From NCBI RefSeq assembly GCF_020379485.1, contig NC_063451.1:23542630-23606629 (forward strand): 64,000 nt of DNA, given 5' to 3'. Both the position numbers and the translations under genes were made by a program. Under the pieces are notes generated by a model. It did not search any database, was not told the DNA's origin, and saw only the letters and a program-made list of their open reading frames with translations. Origin of the DNA: Brassica napus (lineage: Eukaryota > Streptophyta > Magnoliopsida > Brassicales > Brassicaceae). Every line of letters begins with the position of its first letter. Positions within the stretch are counted from its first letter, which is position 1. Shown piece by piece: positions 36,516 to 48,361 of this stretch.

Positions 36516-38779
36516 TTAGGTTTCTGCAACATCTTCCAGGTTGTTTGGAAGAGAAACATCTTGGACGAGGATGTTACTTTCATTATCTATCATGTAAGAC
36601 ACGTCTAGTCCTTCCAGAATCAAGTGATACACGGTGCTGTCTGCATCTGATGTGTCTTGCGGCTTGTTCCGTTGCGACATTGATCGTATGTCCCATGACA
36701 GGACCTGCGTGATCAAGCTCTTGAACTCGTCAGCTGAACCATACAGAGACTTCTTTTCCTGCATAAAACAAAGCAAATGTTTTTGTCAAAGTGGAAAATG
36801 AACAAGAGATGGTCAGGTGAGGTCAAAACTTAAGTCACTCACAATCAGTTTCCAGCAGCTGGTGATGGATGAAGAGAAGACGTCTGAAAAACTCACAGAA
36901 GCCACAGCCAATAAGCAGTCCTCCTGAAATTCATTTTTGATATCTTAATCACTGCTTTGACCAACTCAGATAAGTTAATCAAAAAGTCTCACCACTGGTC
37001 ACAGCTACTTGGATGACAAAAAAAAAACTTAGAAAAGTCAATACATCATAATGTTCATACCTGTACCCAGTTTGGAACTGAAGCTCCTTGAATGCTGTCT
37101 GAGTATGGCAAATAAGGCTTGATGTCAAGAACAGGCTGTCCAAAAAACGTTAAAATAATCAATGAACTACTCAAGCATCTGATAAGGAACAGAAACAATT
37201 TAACATGCAAAGGGAAAGGAGAGTTACAGTCCCATCCACCAGATCAACACCAGAGAGCAGAACCTTATCCTTTTGGATTTCTTCTACCTGTGGATAAACT
37301 ACCATCAAGCACATTTGATAAATATATTCAACTTCTTTCTTAACTACAGGAGAAATGTGTTGTGTTCAGAGAACCTTAGCAACGGTGAGCCCAATGGGAC
37401 AAGGTCGATGAGGAGACCGAGTAGCAAAGACTCCCTTTCTTTCACCATTTAGCCTTGGCACTCTCACCTGAACTCAAAACACCCCCAAGAATCTTCAGAC
37501 TGCGAACATCAGCCAAAAAAAATAAAGAAGAAGTATTGTACCTTAGCCTTGAGCTTAGACTGAGATGGCTTTCTCCAAAGCTTCTCAATATCAGTGTTGA
37601 GATGAAAAACGTAAAGTATCCAGCAGTGAGAATACTCCCCGAGACCCTCGAGAGATGCAGGAGGAACCAATGCCGGATCAAAGTTCAAACAAGCTCTAGC
37701 AAGAGAAACAAGCAACGGCTGCCTCGGTGTCCCGTTCCTGTAAACCCAAGAAGCAGCACATTAAAAGCCAACATTTTAGAACATCATTGTGCTCTAGGCC
37801 TGGGCAAAAAAATTTGAAACCCAAACCATAAAAACTAAACTCATATCCGATCTGAACAGTAAAAATACCCAAATAGATCCCGTAGAGTGATATAAAATAA
37901 ATCGGAAACCTAACTTGTAACACAAATATCCGAATAAACCAAAACCCATGAAAAAACCCCAACCGGAAACTCTGAATTAGTAACTGAAATAAGTATTCAA
38001 AATCTAAATAAATACCTCAAATACTCAATTCTACTTTTATTTTGATATGATATCTAAAAATATATGAACAAACCTAAATTAAGTGAACCCAAAATGAGTT
38101 CAGATCCAAAATAGGTCTTAGGCAGAGTCATAAAATACAACCAAACCCGAAGTATTATTAACCTAACCAAACTCAAACATATATAAAATCCAAATATCAC
38201 CTATAAAAGTCTGAATCCAAAAACCCTAAAAACTCTATCCGAATCAAAACGGATAGCCCAACACCCATGCCTACTATAGTATGCTCCCTTGAAACTGTCA
38301 AGCAAATGGTATCAGTGTACCTTGTGGAAAAGCAAGACTGTATAGTGCCAATAGGTCGCATTGGATATATAGTGTTGTGTGAGTTATGTGACTCAGACTG
38401 TGCTAAAGCCTCCCGTAATGCCTACAGGATTAACAAGAATACATAAACTCACTTCATCTTGACAATCAACTTCAATGATATTGTAAGCAACTAGAAGTTA
38501 AAAGAAGGAGACCTGTTGAGCCTTGACTCGACCTCTTCTCTCAGAAGCACTTTTCTCACTGACAGATCCCAAAGACTTCTTAAGTTCATTAATCCTATGC
38601 TCCAGATCTTCTCCTCGTCTCCTCCATCTATACACTTCGCAAGAACCATCTCAACGAAGAGTTTAATGACCTGAAAAAGAGCTATGGCAAGAGGTAGAGA
38701 AAGAGAGATTACGCGAGACTGTGGCGGACACAGATACTAAGGTGAGTGTAAGGGCTAAAGCTGCCGTGGTATAACTCAT
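36516..38779 (-). CDS. TrmO-type tRNA A37 methyltransferase, nine exons, intact
   Basis: SAM-dependent methyltransferase of the TrmO/TsaA (UPF0066) family, which in bacteria and humans N6-methylates t6A at position 37 of tRNA-Thr. Exons (minus strand): 38779-38713, 38634-38513, 38421-38321, 37737-37542, 37467-37375, 37287-37228, 37135-37061, 36923-36843, 36758-36516. All introns are GT-AG and the phases join exactly to give 345 residues. Residues 1-22 are hydrophobic (AALALTLTLVSVSATVS), followed by a basic YRWRRR: a membrane anchor or organelle-targeting segment. A coiled-coil-like stretch follows (EHRINELKKSL). The TrmO domain starts at PIGTIQSCF (about residue 84) with GTPRQP, YSHCWILYVFH, GVFATRSPHRPCPIGL and VDGTPVLDIKPYLPYSDS. 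The C-terminal 100 residues are plant-type. It sits beside the AAA-ATPase remnant as in Arabidopsis chromosome 4 (from memory). Intron 3 carries a MITE-like insertion. Confidence 0.92.
37795..38273. mobile_element. MITE-like insertion in intron 3 of the TrmO gene
   Basis: The left edge TAGGCCTGGGCA and the right edge, reverse complemented, TAGGCATGGGTG form imperfect terminal repeats. The interior repeats AACCC/AAACC/CCGAA-type words, a look shared by small hAT-like elements of Brassicaceae. It accounts for most of the 583 bp of intron 3, while the other introns are about 74-134 bp apart from the first two. No clean target duplication was found. Confidence 0.45.
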
Positions 38780-39099
38780 GGATGAACGGTGCTTCTGTGC
38801 CGGCGAGTAGAACGTCACGACGGCGGCGGGAATGTTTGGAAGAGACTGCGTTCTTCACTAAGCCTATCTAATTGTTTAATTCTTATTAGGCTACATGAAC
38901 TTTGGGCTTAGTACGGCCTACAATTAAAAGCCCAGCTCAAATTTCTGATTTTTTTTTAAGATGAGTTTCACTAACGTTTAAATGTACATAATCAATTTGA
39001 TCTCTTGTTATATTTTTAAAAATATTTTTATTGATACGTAAAACTAGGTTTGGATAGTTTGTATTAATTAAATAGATAACAATAAATTATCTATATCTA
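38780..39099. other. 5' flank of the TrmO gene
   Basis: The putative promoter side of the TrmO gene; no clear TATA box was identified on the minus strand. AT-rich and ending at the 5' terminus of the next Helitron. Confidence 0.4.
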
Positions 39100-39322
39100 T
39101 CTATACTAATAAAATAGAGTTTTTTTCTCTCCTTGGAGAGAATAATGACAAGTGTCGCTCTCTGATTTGTTAACACACTCGAATTGGGTTTTTTCTAAAC
39201 GTGATTCTGTGTTTCTAAGCCCATGTCATTACAAAGCAACTCAAGGCCCGGATCCTTCTTCCCTCTAGGTCTCATCTTCTCACCGTCGCCGCCTATCCGA
39301 ATAGAAAGACGAAGTTGATGCC

Positions 39323-41436
39323 ATGGCCGTTACACTCTTTCCACTTTCTCCTATTTACTCCCTGTTAATTGGTGATTGCTCCACTCCTCTTAGCATTCAA
39401 TCCGCCTCTTCGCTTCACAAAGTTACTTCTGGTATAAATACCTCCTCTTTCACATATGATTATCACAACTTTGAGAAGAACCAGAAGATTACTCTGTTTA
39501 ATTTCCGGTGCTCTAATGTTGCGGAGGAGGTTCGATTGTTGCGGTTCTGGGAGGCGCGAAATCTAAGGAAAGGAGGTGAACTGATGAGTGTTGACATGCT
39601 CTTTGTCGATGAGAATGTAAGCCTTTTTTTACCATGAATCTGTTTTACAGTTTACTTCACCCCGATTCTGTAAAGTATAACGCCGTTAACGTTCCTTCCC
39701 AAAAACATTGTCTAAATGTTTTATTTTCTCTTCGCTTACAGTCAACCTAACGCAAGGAACTGTCAGTGCGAACAGTCAGCTTAGGTTCTGGGAACGTCTC
39801 AGCGAAGGCTCCCTCTACACCTTAACCGGATTTGACGTCGTACGTAGCAACACCAACTTCTGTTTGTCTGATGCTTCTTTCTCGATTCGGTTCAATGAAG
39901 GGACCTCTCTTGAAAAGGTAACGGCGTCTGCTAGGCCCATCCCTATGGAACTTTTCAGATTCATGGCATATAGTCAGATACTTGAGTTCACAAACACTGG
40001 GAAACAACTTCCTGGTATGTATTCTTACACTTAGTCCTTTAGTTGGTTCTGTGATAGCATGTGTTAAAGTAACCCACCTGATTATTTATCAGACGCGATT
40101 GGTGAGTTGAATGCAACCCGAAGCACAATCACAGACCGTCTACCAGGGGCACAGCATGTGATGCTAACTCTGCGTCTTCGCAGGTTCATTTCATTTTATA
40201 TACGACATGTGTTATTACAGAAGCTTTTATCGCATCTGTTGAATTGAGTTTTGGTTGCTCTCTCTCTCTGCAGTGGTGAAAACGTTTGTGTGAGTATGTT
40301 TGACTCCTTGGCTCTTGCGTTCCATACCAAATTAGACAGTTATGGGAGAGAGCCGAGAGTCGTTATTGCTACAAGCGTGAATCCTAAGGTAGTTGGGGGT
40401 ATGCGTATTTTGTGTTTCTGATTTTCAGTTGCATACATACATATATATTCGTCAAAAGCATGTTAGTTTCTATATGTTTAGTACTTAAGTACCCCTTCTT
40501 AATTCCCATGTGTTTTCTCACGCCGTCTATTTTTGAATGGTACTTCTAGCACACATCTCTACTTTGACTCTGAAACCGCAGCTGGAAAAGAAGTCTTTGA
40601 CATGTACGACTCATAATTCTATTTCAAGTACCCCAATTTTGTGATATTGACAAATATGTGGTTGCAAGTTAGAGTTTATTTGATGAAGGATCTTAAATGT
40701 AATGCATTAGATAGAACATGTTCACACATAGGAGTATAGGACCTTCTTCCTCACGTTCTGCTTTCATCCCACTTCCAGATTGTGTGCCACAGCCGGTGGT
40801 GACTCCACCAGTGTGACATAGTAAGGTGGTGTCAAGGAGCTAGAGACTGTTTCATTAGCGGAGTTGACGACCTACTTTCTGGAGTCGCCACCACAAGTAT
40901 GTTTTCTTAATTACCACTTTCTCAAATTTTCTCATACTTGGAATATTAAACCCATGTACCTCATTCACAGACAGGTTATTGAGTTTCTATACACAACGAA
41001 AGTTATATAGGAACTACAAACAGATGATGCTACATCTCATGTGCCAAGTATTTCAGAAAACTACAGCGCCTAACGCAAGTGATTTTAATGTTCTCAGGTT
41101 CTCTCCTTAAACATATATCTTAAATCTCTTAATATCACATAAGTTCTTTAATTATTTGAAACTCACTACTTTCTTTGAATTGAAACGTTGATGCTTTATA
41201 AGGTGCAGCGGGTGAAGATTCAGCTGTATTGTAGCATTTGACGTAGCTATGACTAAGGTGACAAATGTCAGGGCTGTAGAGGTTCCTCATCCAATGGTTT
41301 GTAATCTTACCATAATATAAGCATATACTATACTGTTTCATGTTATTTAGGATTTACTGATGTGTGCTTTGATGAACTTCAGGGACAAGGTGAGGAGAAA
41401 GACCTAAGGAACCCATCCAAAAAAGTCAGGACTTAG
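39323..41436 (+). pseudogene. RPA1-like (RPA70 OB-fold) gene of the Helitron, copy 1
   Basis: Encodes a single-stranded DNA-binding protein of the RPA70-like group carried by plant Helitrons. Exons visible: 39323-39616 (MAVTLFPLSPIYSLL.. to LLRFWEARNLRKGGELMSVD), 39742-40014 (LRFWERLSEGSLYTLTGF.., FSIRFNEGTSLEKV), 40093-40183 (TITDRLPGAQHVMLTLRL), 40274-40398 (GENVCVSMFDSLALAFHTKL), about 40522-40614 (RLFLNGTSSTHLYFDSET), then the linker (CVPQPVVTPPV) and a C-terminal piece. Lesions: the 3' splice site before 40522 reads CTCAC instead of CTCAG, and the C-terminal exon (about 41215-41300) has a one-base insertion relative to copy 2. The zinc-binding C-terminal OB fold is absent or unreadable. 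Not functional as it stands. Confidence 0.75.
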
Positions 41437-42450
41437 TTTCCTGCATTGAGCACTATACAGGAACATATCCATCGGTTTCTCCCATGCATTAGTTAATTGA
41501 ACTCACTTTATGTTTTCCAAATAAGGGTTAAGACACTTAGTCCACCATCTAATTCAAGATTTCTCTCCCTTTTGGTTTGGTTACTTAGTAAACATTTAGA
41601 GTTGTTAATTTTACATATATCTATCTATATGCAAGCACTCTTACCCAAATCCACACTCGATATGAAAACGAAATTAAAAATCCATTTACATTATATTTTT
41701 GTCATGTTTAGTCAAAAAGACGATAACCTAACACAAAAACTTTTGTAAAATACTGAGAATCATCACCTAGCACAAAAAACTATTGTAACATACTGAGAAG
41801 TGAGAATCATACCACTCATACTTCAGTAATGTACATATAAAAGAAATCAAGTATCTTCGTAGCCTAACTCTATTTTTCTTTAATGTAAGACTTTAGATTC
41901 TTTTAGAACGACAAAGACTAGACGATAAAGACTAGAGATTACTCTCTTCTCACTTACTAAATGATAAAGACTTAGACATTACTCTCTTCTCACTTACTGC
42001 TACTCATTTTTCCTAGAGGACCCGCATCATTTTTACTCAAAAATCACGCCAAGAACCTCCATTAACGTACTTTGATTCTGTAGGTTTCCCCATGATATCT
42101 GAAAATAATAACGGGTATAAGTTTCCGACTTCATGTCCACACTTGGGATGCTAGTAAACTGGAGTTAAATTACAAAAAGAAAAGAAAAAAAAACAGAAAA
42201 AAAGTAAACTGGATTTTAGAACCAGTGCCATAGCAGTTGGGTGGCCAACGTCTCTGATTGTACTCTAAGTCCAACTACTTCCAATATTCGTTGTTGTTAA
42301 TATTTAGTTATTTACTAGTGCAGTTACCAATCGATTGGTAGCAGCTGTGCCTGTATTTACCTTAAATTAGTAATGTTCACTAAAAACAACAATTCGACCC
42401 TCTCTTAACCCAACCATCCAAACCTTACTTCCGTCACTTATAATCTTTAT
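39798..42450 (+). repeat. 2.65 kb tandem direct repeat, unit 1
   Basis: The unit begins CTCAGCGAAGGCTCC inside the second RPA exon and ends ..CTTATAATCTTTAT. It recurs at 42455-45103 with an estimated identity above 95% and a few small indels. A 4-base filler (TCAT, 42451-42454) lies at the junction. Confidence 0.9.
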
Positions 42451-42454
42451 TCAT

Positions 42455-44092
42455 CTCAGCGAAGGCTCCCTCTACACCTTAACCGGATTTGGCGTCGTAC
42501 GTAGCAACAACAACTTCCGTTTGTCTGATGCTTCTTTCTCGATTCGGTTCAATGAAGGGACCTCTCTTGAAAAGGTAACGGCGTCTGCTAGGCCCATCCT
42601 TATGGAACTTTTCAGATTCATGGCATATAGTCAGATACTTGAGTTCACAAACACTGGGAAACAACTTCCTGGTATGTATTCTTACACTTAGTCCTTTAGT
42701 TGGTTCTGTGATAGCATGTGTTAAAGTAACCCACCTGATTATTTATCAGACGTGATTGGTGAGTTGAATGCAATCCGAAGCACAATCACAGACCGTCTAC
42801 CAGGGGCACATCGTGTGATGCTAACTCTGCGTCTTCGCAGGTTCATTTCATTTTATATACAACATGTGTTATTACTGAAGCTTTTATCGCATCTGTTGAA
42901 TTGAGTTTTGGTTGCTCTCTCTCTGCAGTGGTGAAAACGTTTGTGTGAGTATGTTTGACTCCTTGGCTCTTGCGTTCCATACCAAATTAGACAGTTATGG
43001 GAGAGAGCCGAGAGTCGTTATTGCTACACGCGTGAATCATAAGATAGTTGAGGGTATGCGTATTTTGTGTTTCTGAATTTCAGTTGCATACATACATATA
43101 TATTCGTCAAAAGCATGTTAGTTTCTATCTGTTTAGTACTTAAGTACCCCTTATTAATTCCCATGTGTTTTCTCAGGCCGTCTATTTTTGAACGGTACTT
43201 CTAGCACACATCTCTACTTTGACTCTGAGACCGCAGCTGGGAAAGAAGTCTTTGACATGTACGACTCATAATTCTATTTCAAGTACCCCAATTTTGTGAT
43301 ATTGACAAATATGTGGTTGCAAGTTAGAGTTTGTTTTGATGAAGGACCTTAATTGTAATGCATTAGATAGAACCTGTTCACACATAGGAGTATAGGACCT
43401 TCTTCCTCACGTTCTGCTTTCATCAACTTCCAGATTGTGTGCCACAGCCGGTGGTGACTCCACCAGTGTGACATAGTAAGGTGGTATCAAGGAGCTGGAG
43501 ACTGTTTCATTAGCGGAGTTGACGACCTACTTTCTGGAGTCGCCACCACAAGTATGTTTTCTTAATTACCACCTTCTCAAGTTTTCTCATACTTGGAATA
43601 TTAAACCCATGTACCTCATTCACAGACAGGTTATTGAGTTTCTATACACAACGAAAGTTATATAGGAACTACAAACAGATGATGCTACATCTCATGTGCC
43701 AAGTATTTCAGAAAACTACAGCGCCTAACGCAAGTGCTTTTAATGTTCTCAGGTTCTCTCCTTAAGCATATATCTTAAACCTCTTAATATCAGATAAGTC
43801 CTTTAATTATTTGAAACTCACTACTTTCTTTGAATTGAAACGTTGATGCTTTATAAAGTGCAGCGGGTGAAGATTCAGCTGTATGTAGCATTTGACGCAG
43901 CTATGACTAAGGTGACAAATGTCAGGGCTGTAGAGGTTCCTCATCCAATGGTTTGTAATCTTACCATAATATAAGCATATACTATACTGTTTCATGTTAT
44001 TTAGGATTTACTGATGTGTGCTTTGATGAACTTCAGGGACAAGGTGAGGAGAAAGACCTAAGGAACCCATCCAAAAAAGTCAGGACTTAGTT
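42455..44092 (+). pseudogene. RPA1-like gene, 5'-truncated copy 2
   Basis: Duplicate of copy 1 without the first exon and the start of the second. It keeps the 3' splice site that copy 1 has lost (CTCAG|GCCG, AG at 43175-43176), and its C-terminal exon reads through in one frame as VKIQLYVAFDAAMTKVTNVR (about 43864-43950). It has no start codon or promoter of its own that I can see, so it is a pseudogene despite fewer lesions in the shared part. Confidence 0.75.
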
Positions 44093-45103
44093 TCCTGCAT
44101 TGAGCACTATACAGGAACATATCCATCGGTTTCTCCCATGCATTAGTTAATTGAACTCACTTTATGTTTTCCAAATAAGGGTTAAGACACTTAATCCTCC
44201 ATCTAATTCAAGATTTCTCTCCCTTTTGGTTTGGTTACTTAGTAAACATTTGGAGTTGTTAATTTTACATATATCTATCTATATGCAAGCACTCTTACCC
44301 AAATCCACACTCGATATGAAAACGAAATTAAAAATCCATTTACATTATATTTTTGTCATGTTTAGTCAAAAAGACGATAACCTAACACAAAAACTTTTGT
44401 AACATACTGAGAATCATCACCTAGCACAAAAAACTATTGTAACATACTGAGAAGTGAGAATCATACCACTCATACTTCAGTAATGTACATATAAAGGAAA
44501 TCAAGTATCTTCGTAGCCTAACTCTATTTTTCTTTAATGTAAGACTTTAGATTCTTCTAGAACGACAAAGACTAGACGATAAAGACTAGAGATTACTCTC
44601 TTCTCACTTACTAAACGATAAAGACTTAGACATTACTCTCTTCTCACTTACTGCTACTCATTTTTCCTAGAGGACCCACATCATTTTTACTCAAAAATCA
44701 CGCCAAGAACCTCCATTAACGTACTTTGATTCTGTATGTTTCCCCATGATATCTGAAAATAATAACGGGTAAAAGTTTCTGACTTCATGTCCACACTTGG
44801 GATGCAAGTAAACTGGAGTTAAATTACAAAAAGAAAAGAAAAAAAAAACAGAAAAAGTAAACTGGATTTTAGAACCAGTGCCATAGCAGTTGGGTGGCCA
44901 ACGTCTCTGATTGTACTCTAAGTCCAACTACTCCCAATGTTCGTTGTTGTTAATATTTAGTTATTTACTAGTGCAGTTACCCATCGATTGGTAGCAGCTG
45001 TGCCTGTGTTTACCTTAAATTAGTAATGTTCACTAAAAACAACAATTCGACCCTCTCTTAACCCAACCATCCAAACCTTACTTCCGTTACTTATAATCTT
45101 TAT
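42455..45103 (+). repeat. 2.65 kb tandem direct repeat, unit 2
   Basis: Second copy of the unit at 39798-42450. It lacks everything upstream of the middle of the second RPA exon, so it was made by duplication after the RPA-like gene was in place. The sequence after it (45104 onward) has no counterpart in unit 1. Confidence 0.9.
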
Positions 45104-46140
45104 CAATGATCAAAGTATTCAGTGATTAACTTTCGTGTTCGTTATGTTCCCTATTAAAAACTCTCTTAGCGCTTTTATCCCATACTCTGAAGCATCAAAC
45201 CTTGCTTCTTTTAACTCGGCTTACATATGATCTTCACAAAATAACATGCGTACGTCTCCTAAATTTTATAAGGAACCTGCAACCCTTCGTTTTTCGCAAA
45301 CTAACCTGCAACCCTTCGTTCATGCATGTTCCTGATTATTATTTATAACATAGAAGAAGATGGTTGGAATTATGTATATGCTGAAATCTTTGTGTGTTCT
45401 CTGCATATTAGAATCTGAATAGTAACAAAACGTGTATATATATAATATGGATTTTTTATTATTATTAATTTTGGTATGGCGTAGTCAAAGCCTTAATCTC
45501 ACAAACTCAATAACACAAAGTTAGAAACCCCGCGTGAAACAAATAATTCTAGATTAGTCAAAAACAAATAATATTTAGTTAAGGAAAGCTTTGAATAAAA
45601 ACATTGTTAGAAACACACTCATAATCACGGGTAGAATACATTCAGATATACCACAATCAGGCATACAACTTTAACACACAATTGAGAAAATAAAAATATA
45701 ATAAAGTACTACATATATAATCTCACGCAAATGCAAAAAGAAAACGTAATTCCATAAAAAATATAAATGAAAATGAAAATTCAAAACAAAATAGTACAAT
45801 GACAAAAACAAATATTTGATAACAAATAAAAATTCAGATACATAAAAATTATAAACAAAGGTCAAAAATGTTAACAAAATAAATATAATCTTCAAAAAAT
45901 AATTAATTTATTAGATGATCTTAGAAAACAAATATTTATTATATTCAATTTAGAGTAATTTTTACAAATGATTTATAAAATATAAATATATAAATCTCCG
46001 AACTCTCAGCGATGAACAACACAACTTCTCCCATTGTTAACGAGAGGTAAAAGAAAGTGCGGTAGTTTCTTCCTCATTTCAACAACTCTGTTTTTCCACA
46101 AGCTAATTCTCCGGAGTTCTTGTCATGTTGCAGCTCATAT
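45104..46140. other. AT-rich region, no gene
   Basis: Long runs of A/T with no supported coding region. 45660-45980 is extremely AT-rich. Open frames here are hydrophobic and Phe/Tyr-rich, as expected by chance from poly-T-rich DNA. Confidence 0.5.
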
Positions 46141-46159
46141 GCTTTGTCGATTGTTTTAG

Positions 46160-46450
46160 TCAGTGTTGGAGATGGGCCATGGACAGACATGATGAAGTTC
46201 AATGACAAGATCCCTAAGCCTGCATTCAATAACTTTCAGGTATCATCTCATTTCCAGTTTCAGTTCCATTTGCATACTTTTCTTGGATCTTGATCTGATC
46301 TCTGCAAAGTTTGTGAATTTTACAGAGATCATGAAGAGAGATTCATCAGAGTTAGCCAAAGAAACTGCATTTGCACTTGCTGTCTGAAATTCAGGTTTTG
46401 TGATGCTCCTGTCGCTATTAGTTTCACTGAGCAAACATGAGGGACACATT
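46160..46450 (+). pseudogene. RGLG/copine-type vWA domain fragment
   Basis: The plus-strand reading SVGDGPWTDMMKFNDKIPK..AFNNFQ ends at a GT donor (46240). After an AG acceptor (46309) it continues FVNFTEIMKRDSSELAKETAFALA and then reaches a stop at 46385-46387. This is the vWA/copine domain of the plant RING ligases RGLG1-5 (typical GVGDGPWD..FDNFQFVNFTEIM), where FQ|FVNF is a continuous motif across the join. Upstream and downstream exons, including the RING, were not found. Fragment only; the retained intron favours DNA-level capture or decay. Confidence 0.65.
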
Positions 46451-46489
46451 CTCTCTCTCTAAAGCCAAACTTCATGGCCACCTCTCACC

Positions 46490-47770
46490 AGGTATTATCT
46501 CCTTGACGAACATGGGCCTTTATATTAAACTTCGACAAAAAAAAAATCAGTCTCTTCCCTTCCTGAGAAAACGTTCTGTTACAAAAACAAGACATCTTCT
46601 CTAAATCAACGAATCGATTCGTTGTCATTCTTTAACGCCACAGTCTCATTCTTTCTTTTGTTACTATTTACAAAATGTTCTCTTTGGGTTTTTGTTTTCC
46701 TGCTACTTCCATTGTACCGCTGCTACTCTGACCAGTTTCTTATGGATGTTCCATCTCCATCTCTATATATTTGTCTTCGTTTGATCATGATCTGATAATG
46801 GTTTATCTTGCTGATTACAGACGCCGAAGAAAGAAAAAGATCCCACTACCATCGTCTGTGGGTTTGGATAGTTAAAATTATCTTTTGTATCAATTAAGAG
46901 TTATTTGTAATCTTTTGTAAAAGCCTAATGTTTTCAACTTTTTCCTTGGTTAGCTTTTATGCTGTACTTAGTTTTTGAAAAAAGCTTTTAGTTTAACTCG
47001 CTGGTTCAGTAACATATTAGTATCTTGCACCATTCTAGCTTATGACTAAATGTTATTACTTTCAAATCGCTGGCACAAAGATGTTGTACTAGGAAATTAA
47101 TAGGCCTGTGATCTCATGGTTTTTCATTCAAAAGAAGACCATATGATCTACTCCGTTGCGTAGGCTGTACGGCATCAAATATCTTACAGAGTTCACCTTA
47201 ACAAATAATAAAGTTTTACAAATCCAAAATCTTATTTATAGAATTTTTTGGCATTAAGTATTCACGTGTATACAAAACATCAATAAATGAATTCAAATCA
47301 TCCACTATTAATAATCTGGCTAATCACGAAGATATAAAATTATTGTGATATACATAAAATAATTTATCATATATGAATGTATTAAAGATTACTTCCGGTA
47401 TTTAACATTTTACCAAAAAAAAAAAGATTACTTCCGGTGTACTCTTTGTTATTTACTTTTCCAATAACTCCCTAGACTTTGTAATATCATACTTTTTGGC
47501 TTATCGTAAAAATTGCAAAATAATAATAAAATCTTCAAATAGATCAAACTTTCTGGTATATAATTAATGAAAATTGCAATATAATAATAAAATCTTCAAA
47601 TAGATAAAATCTTGTCCTAAACATTTTACACAAACATAAAAGTAAATGAAAATATGCATTTAAGTACAAACGCCAGCATTAAATCAAGAATGTCGTAACA
47701 AGATTTCCATCATTTAGATCACATGCCAAATTAGTAACTATTCAATATCCTAAAATATGAGCAATTAAGT
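46490..47770. other. Intergenic DNA with no supported gene
   Basis: No gene was recognised. Contains the short direct repeat described at 47509-47605. Confidence 0.4.
47509..47605. repeat. 36 bp direct repeat, spacing 61
   Basis: AAAATTGCAAAATAATAATA at 47509 and AAAATTGCAATATAATAATA at 47570 begin two 36 bp copies that differ at one position. Confidence 0.7.
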
Positions 47771-47771
47771 G

Positions 47772-47780
47772 GAACATCTT
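47772..47780. repeat. Retroposon target-site duplication (left)
   Basis: GAACATCTT, repeated at 56642-56650 after the poly(A) tail. Confidence 0.75.
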
Positions 47781-48361
47781 GACATTCCTTTCCCTCTCTC
47801 TAGAAACAAATTCTCCAACCTCTATCTAGAAGAATCCTCGCCGCCTTTCGGTTTCCGGCTCCGGCTGCTCTCATAGAGCCGGAATCGGGTATAGATTCTC
47901 TATATTTTCTAGTTTTTGATAAAATCTTCAGATTTGACTTCTTTTACTCATCGATGGATTCCTTCTTTAGATCCCGATCTAGTTTTGATCTGTTTCGGAG
48001 TGACTGTTAGTAGTGGTCTGTTGATCCAGTTCAAGCTCCATCTAACCATCTCCAGGTTAGACTTTGTTCCAGCCGTTAGATCTGATCCAGTCTCTTTTGC
48101 TCTCCGTTGGATTGCATGTTGGATTTGGGTTCTCTTGGTTTCTTCACCGGTTCGATCTTCTGCCTCCTGTCTTTGTGCATGCGACAGTATCCGGTGTTGA
48201 TTGCATTAGCTCCTTGTCATTAACCTTTAGATCTGATCGAGATCTGTTCTTTCGTTAAGCTTCAAGTTGGCGTTTCCTGTCGTCTTTTCTACGACTTCGC
48301 CGTCTCCGGTTTGTAGACAGGAAAATAATTTGTTCGTTTGATCTCCCACTACAAGAAAACA

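Larger units (their letters stand above)
39100..45103 (+). mobile_element. Plus-strand Helitron-type element carrying an RPA1-like gene; 3' end not found
   Basis: The 5' terminus is A|TCTATACTAATAAAATAGAG at 39099/39100, a classical Brassicaceae Helitron start, followed at about 39150 by GACAAGTGTCGC. The cargo is an RPA70-like gene with a 2.65 kb tandem duplication. No hairpin/CTAG 3' end was identified downstream, so the element may be 3'-truncated at or after 45103. No helicase is present. Confidence 0.6.

Noticed and set aside
37442..37962. Several open frames on both strands within the TrmO gene
   Set aside because: They read through exon 4 and its introns in wrong frames; splice-aware reading gives the TrmO protein.
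45671..45895. Hydrophobic 74-codon frame (membrane-protein-like)
   Set aside because: Phe/Tyr/Leu-rich translation of an A/T-rich stretch, expected by chance.
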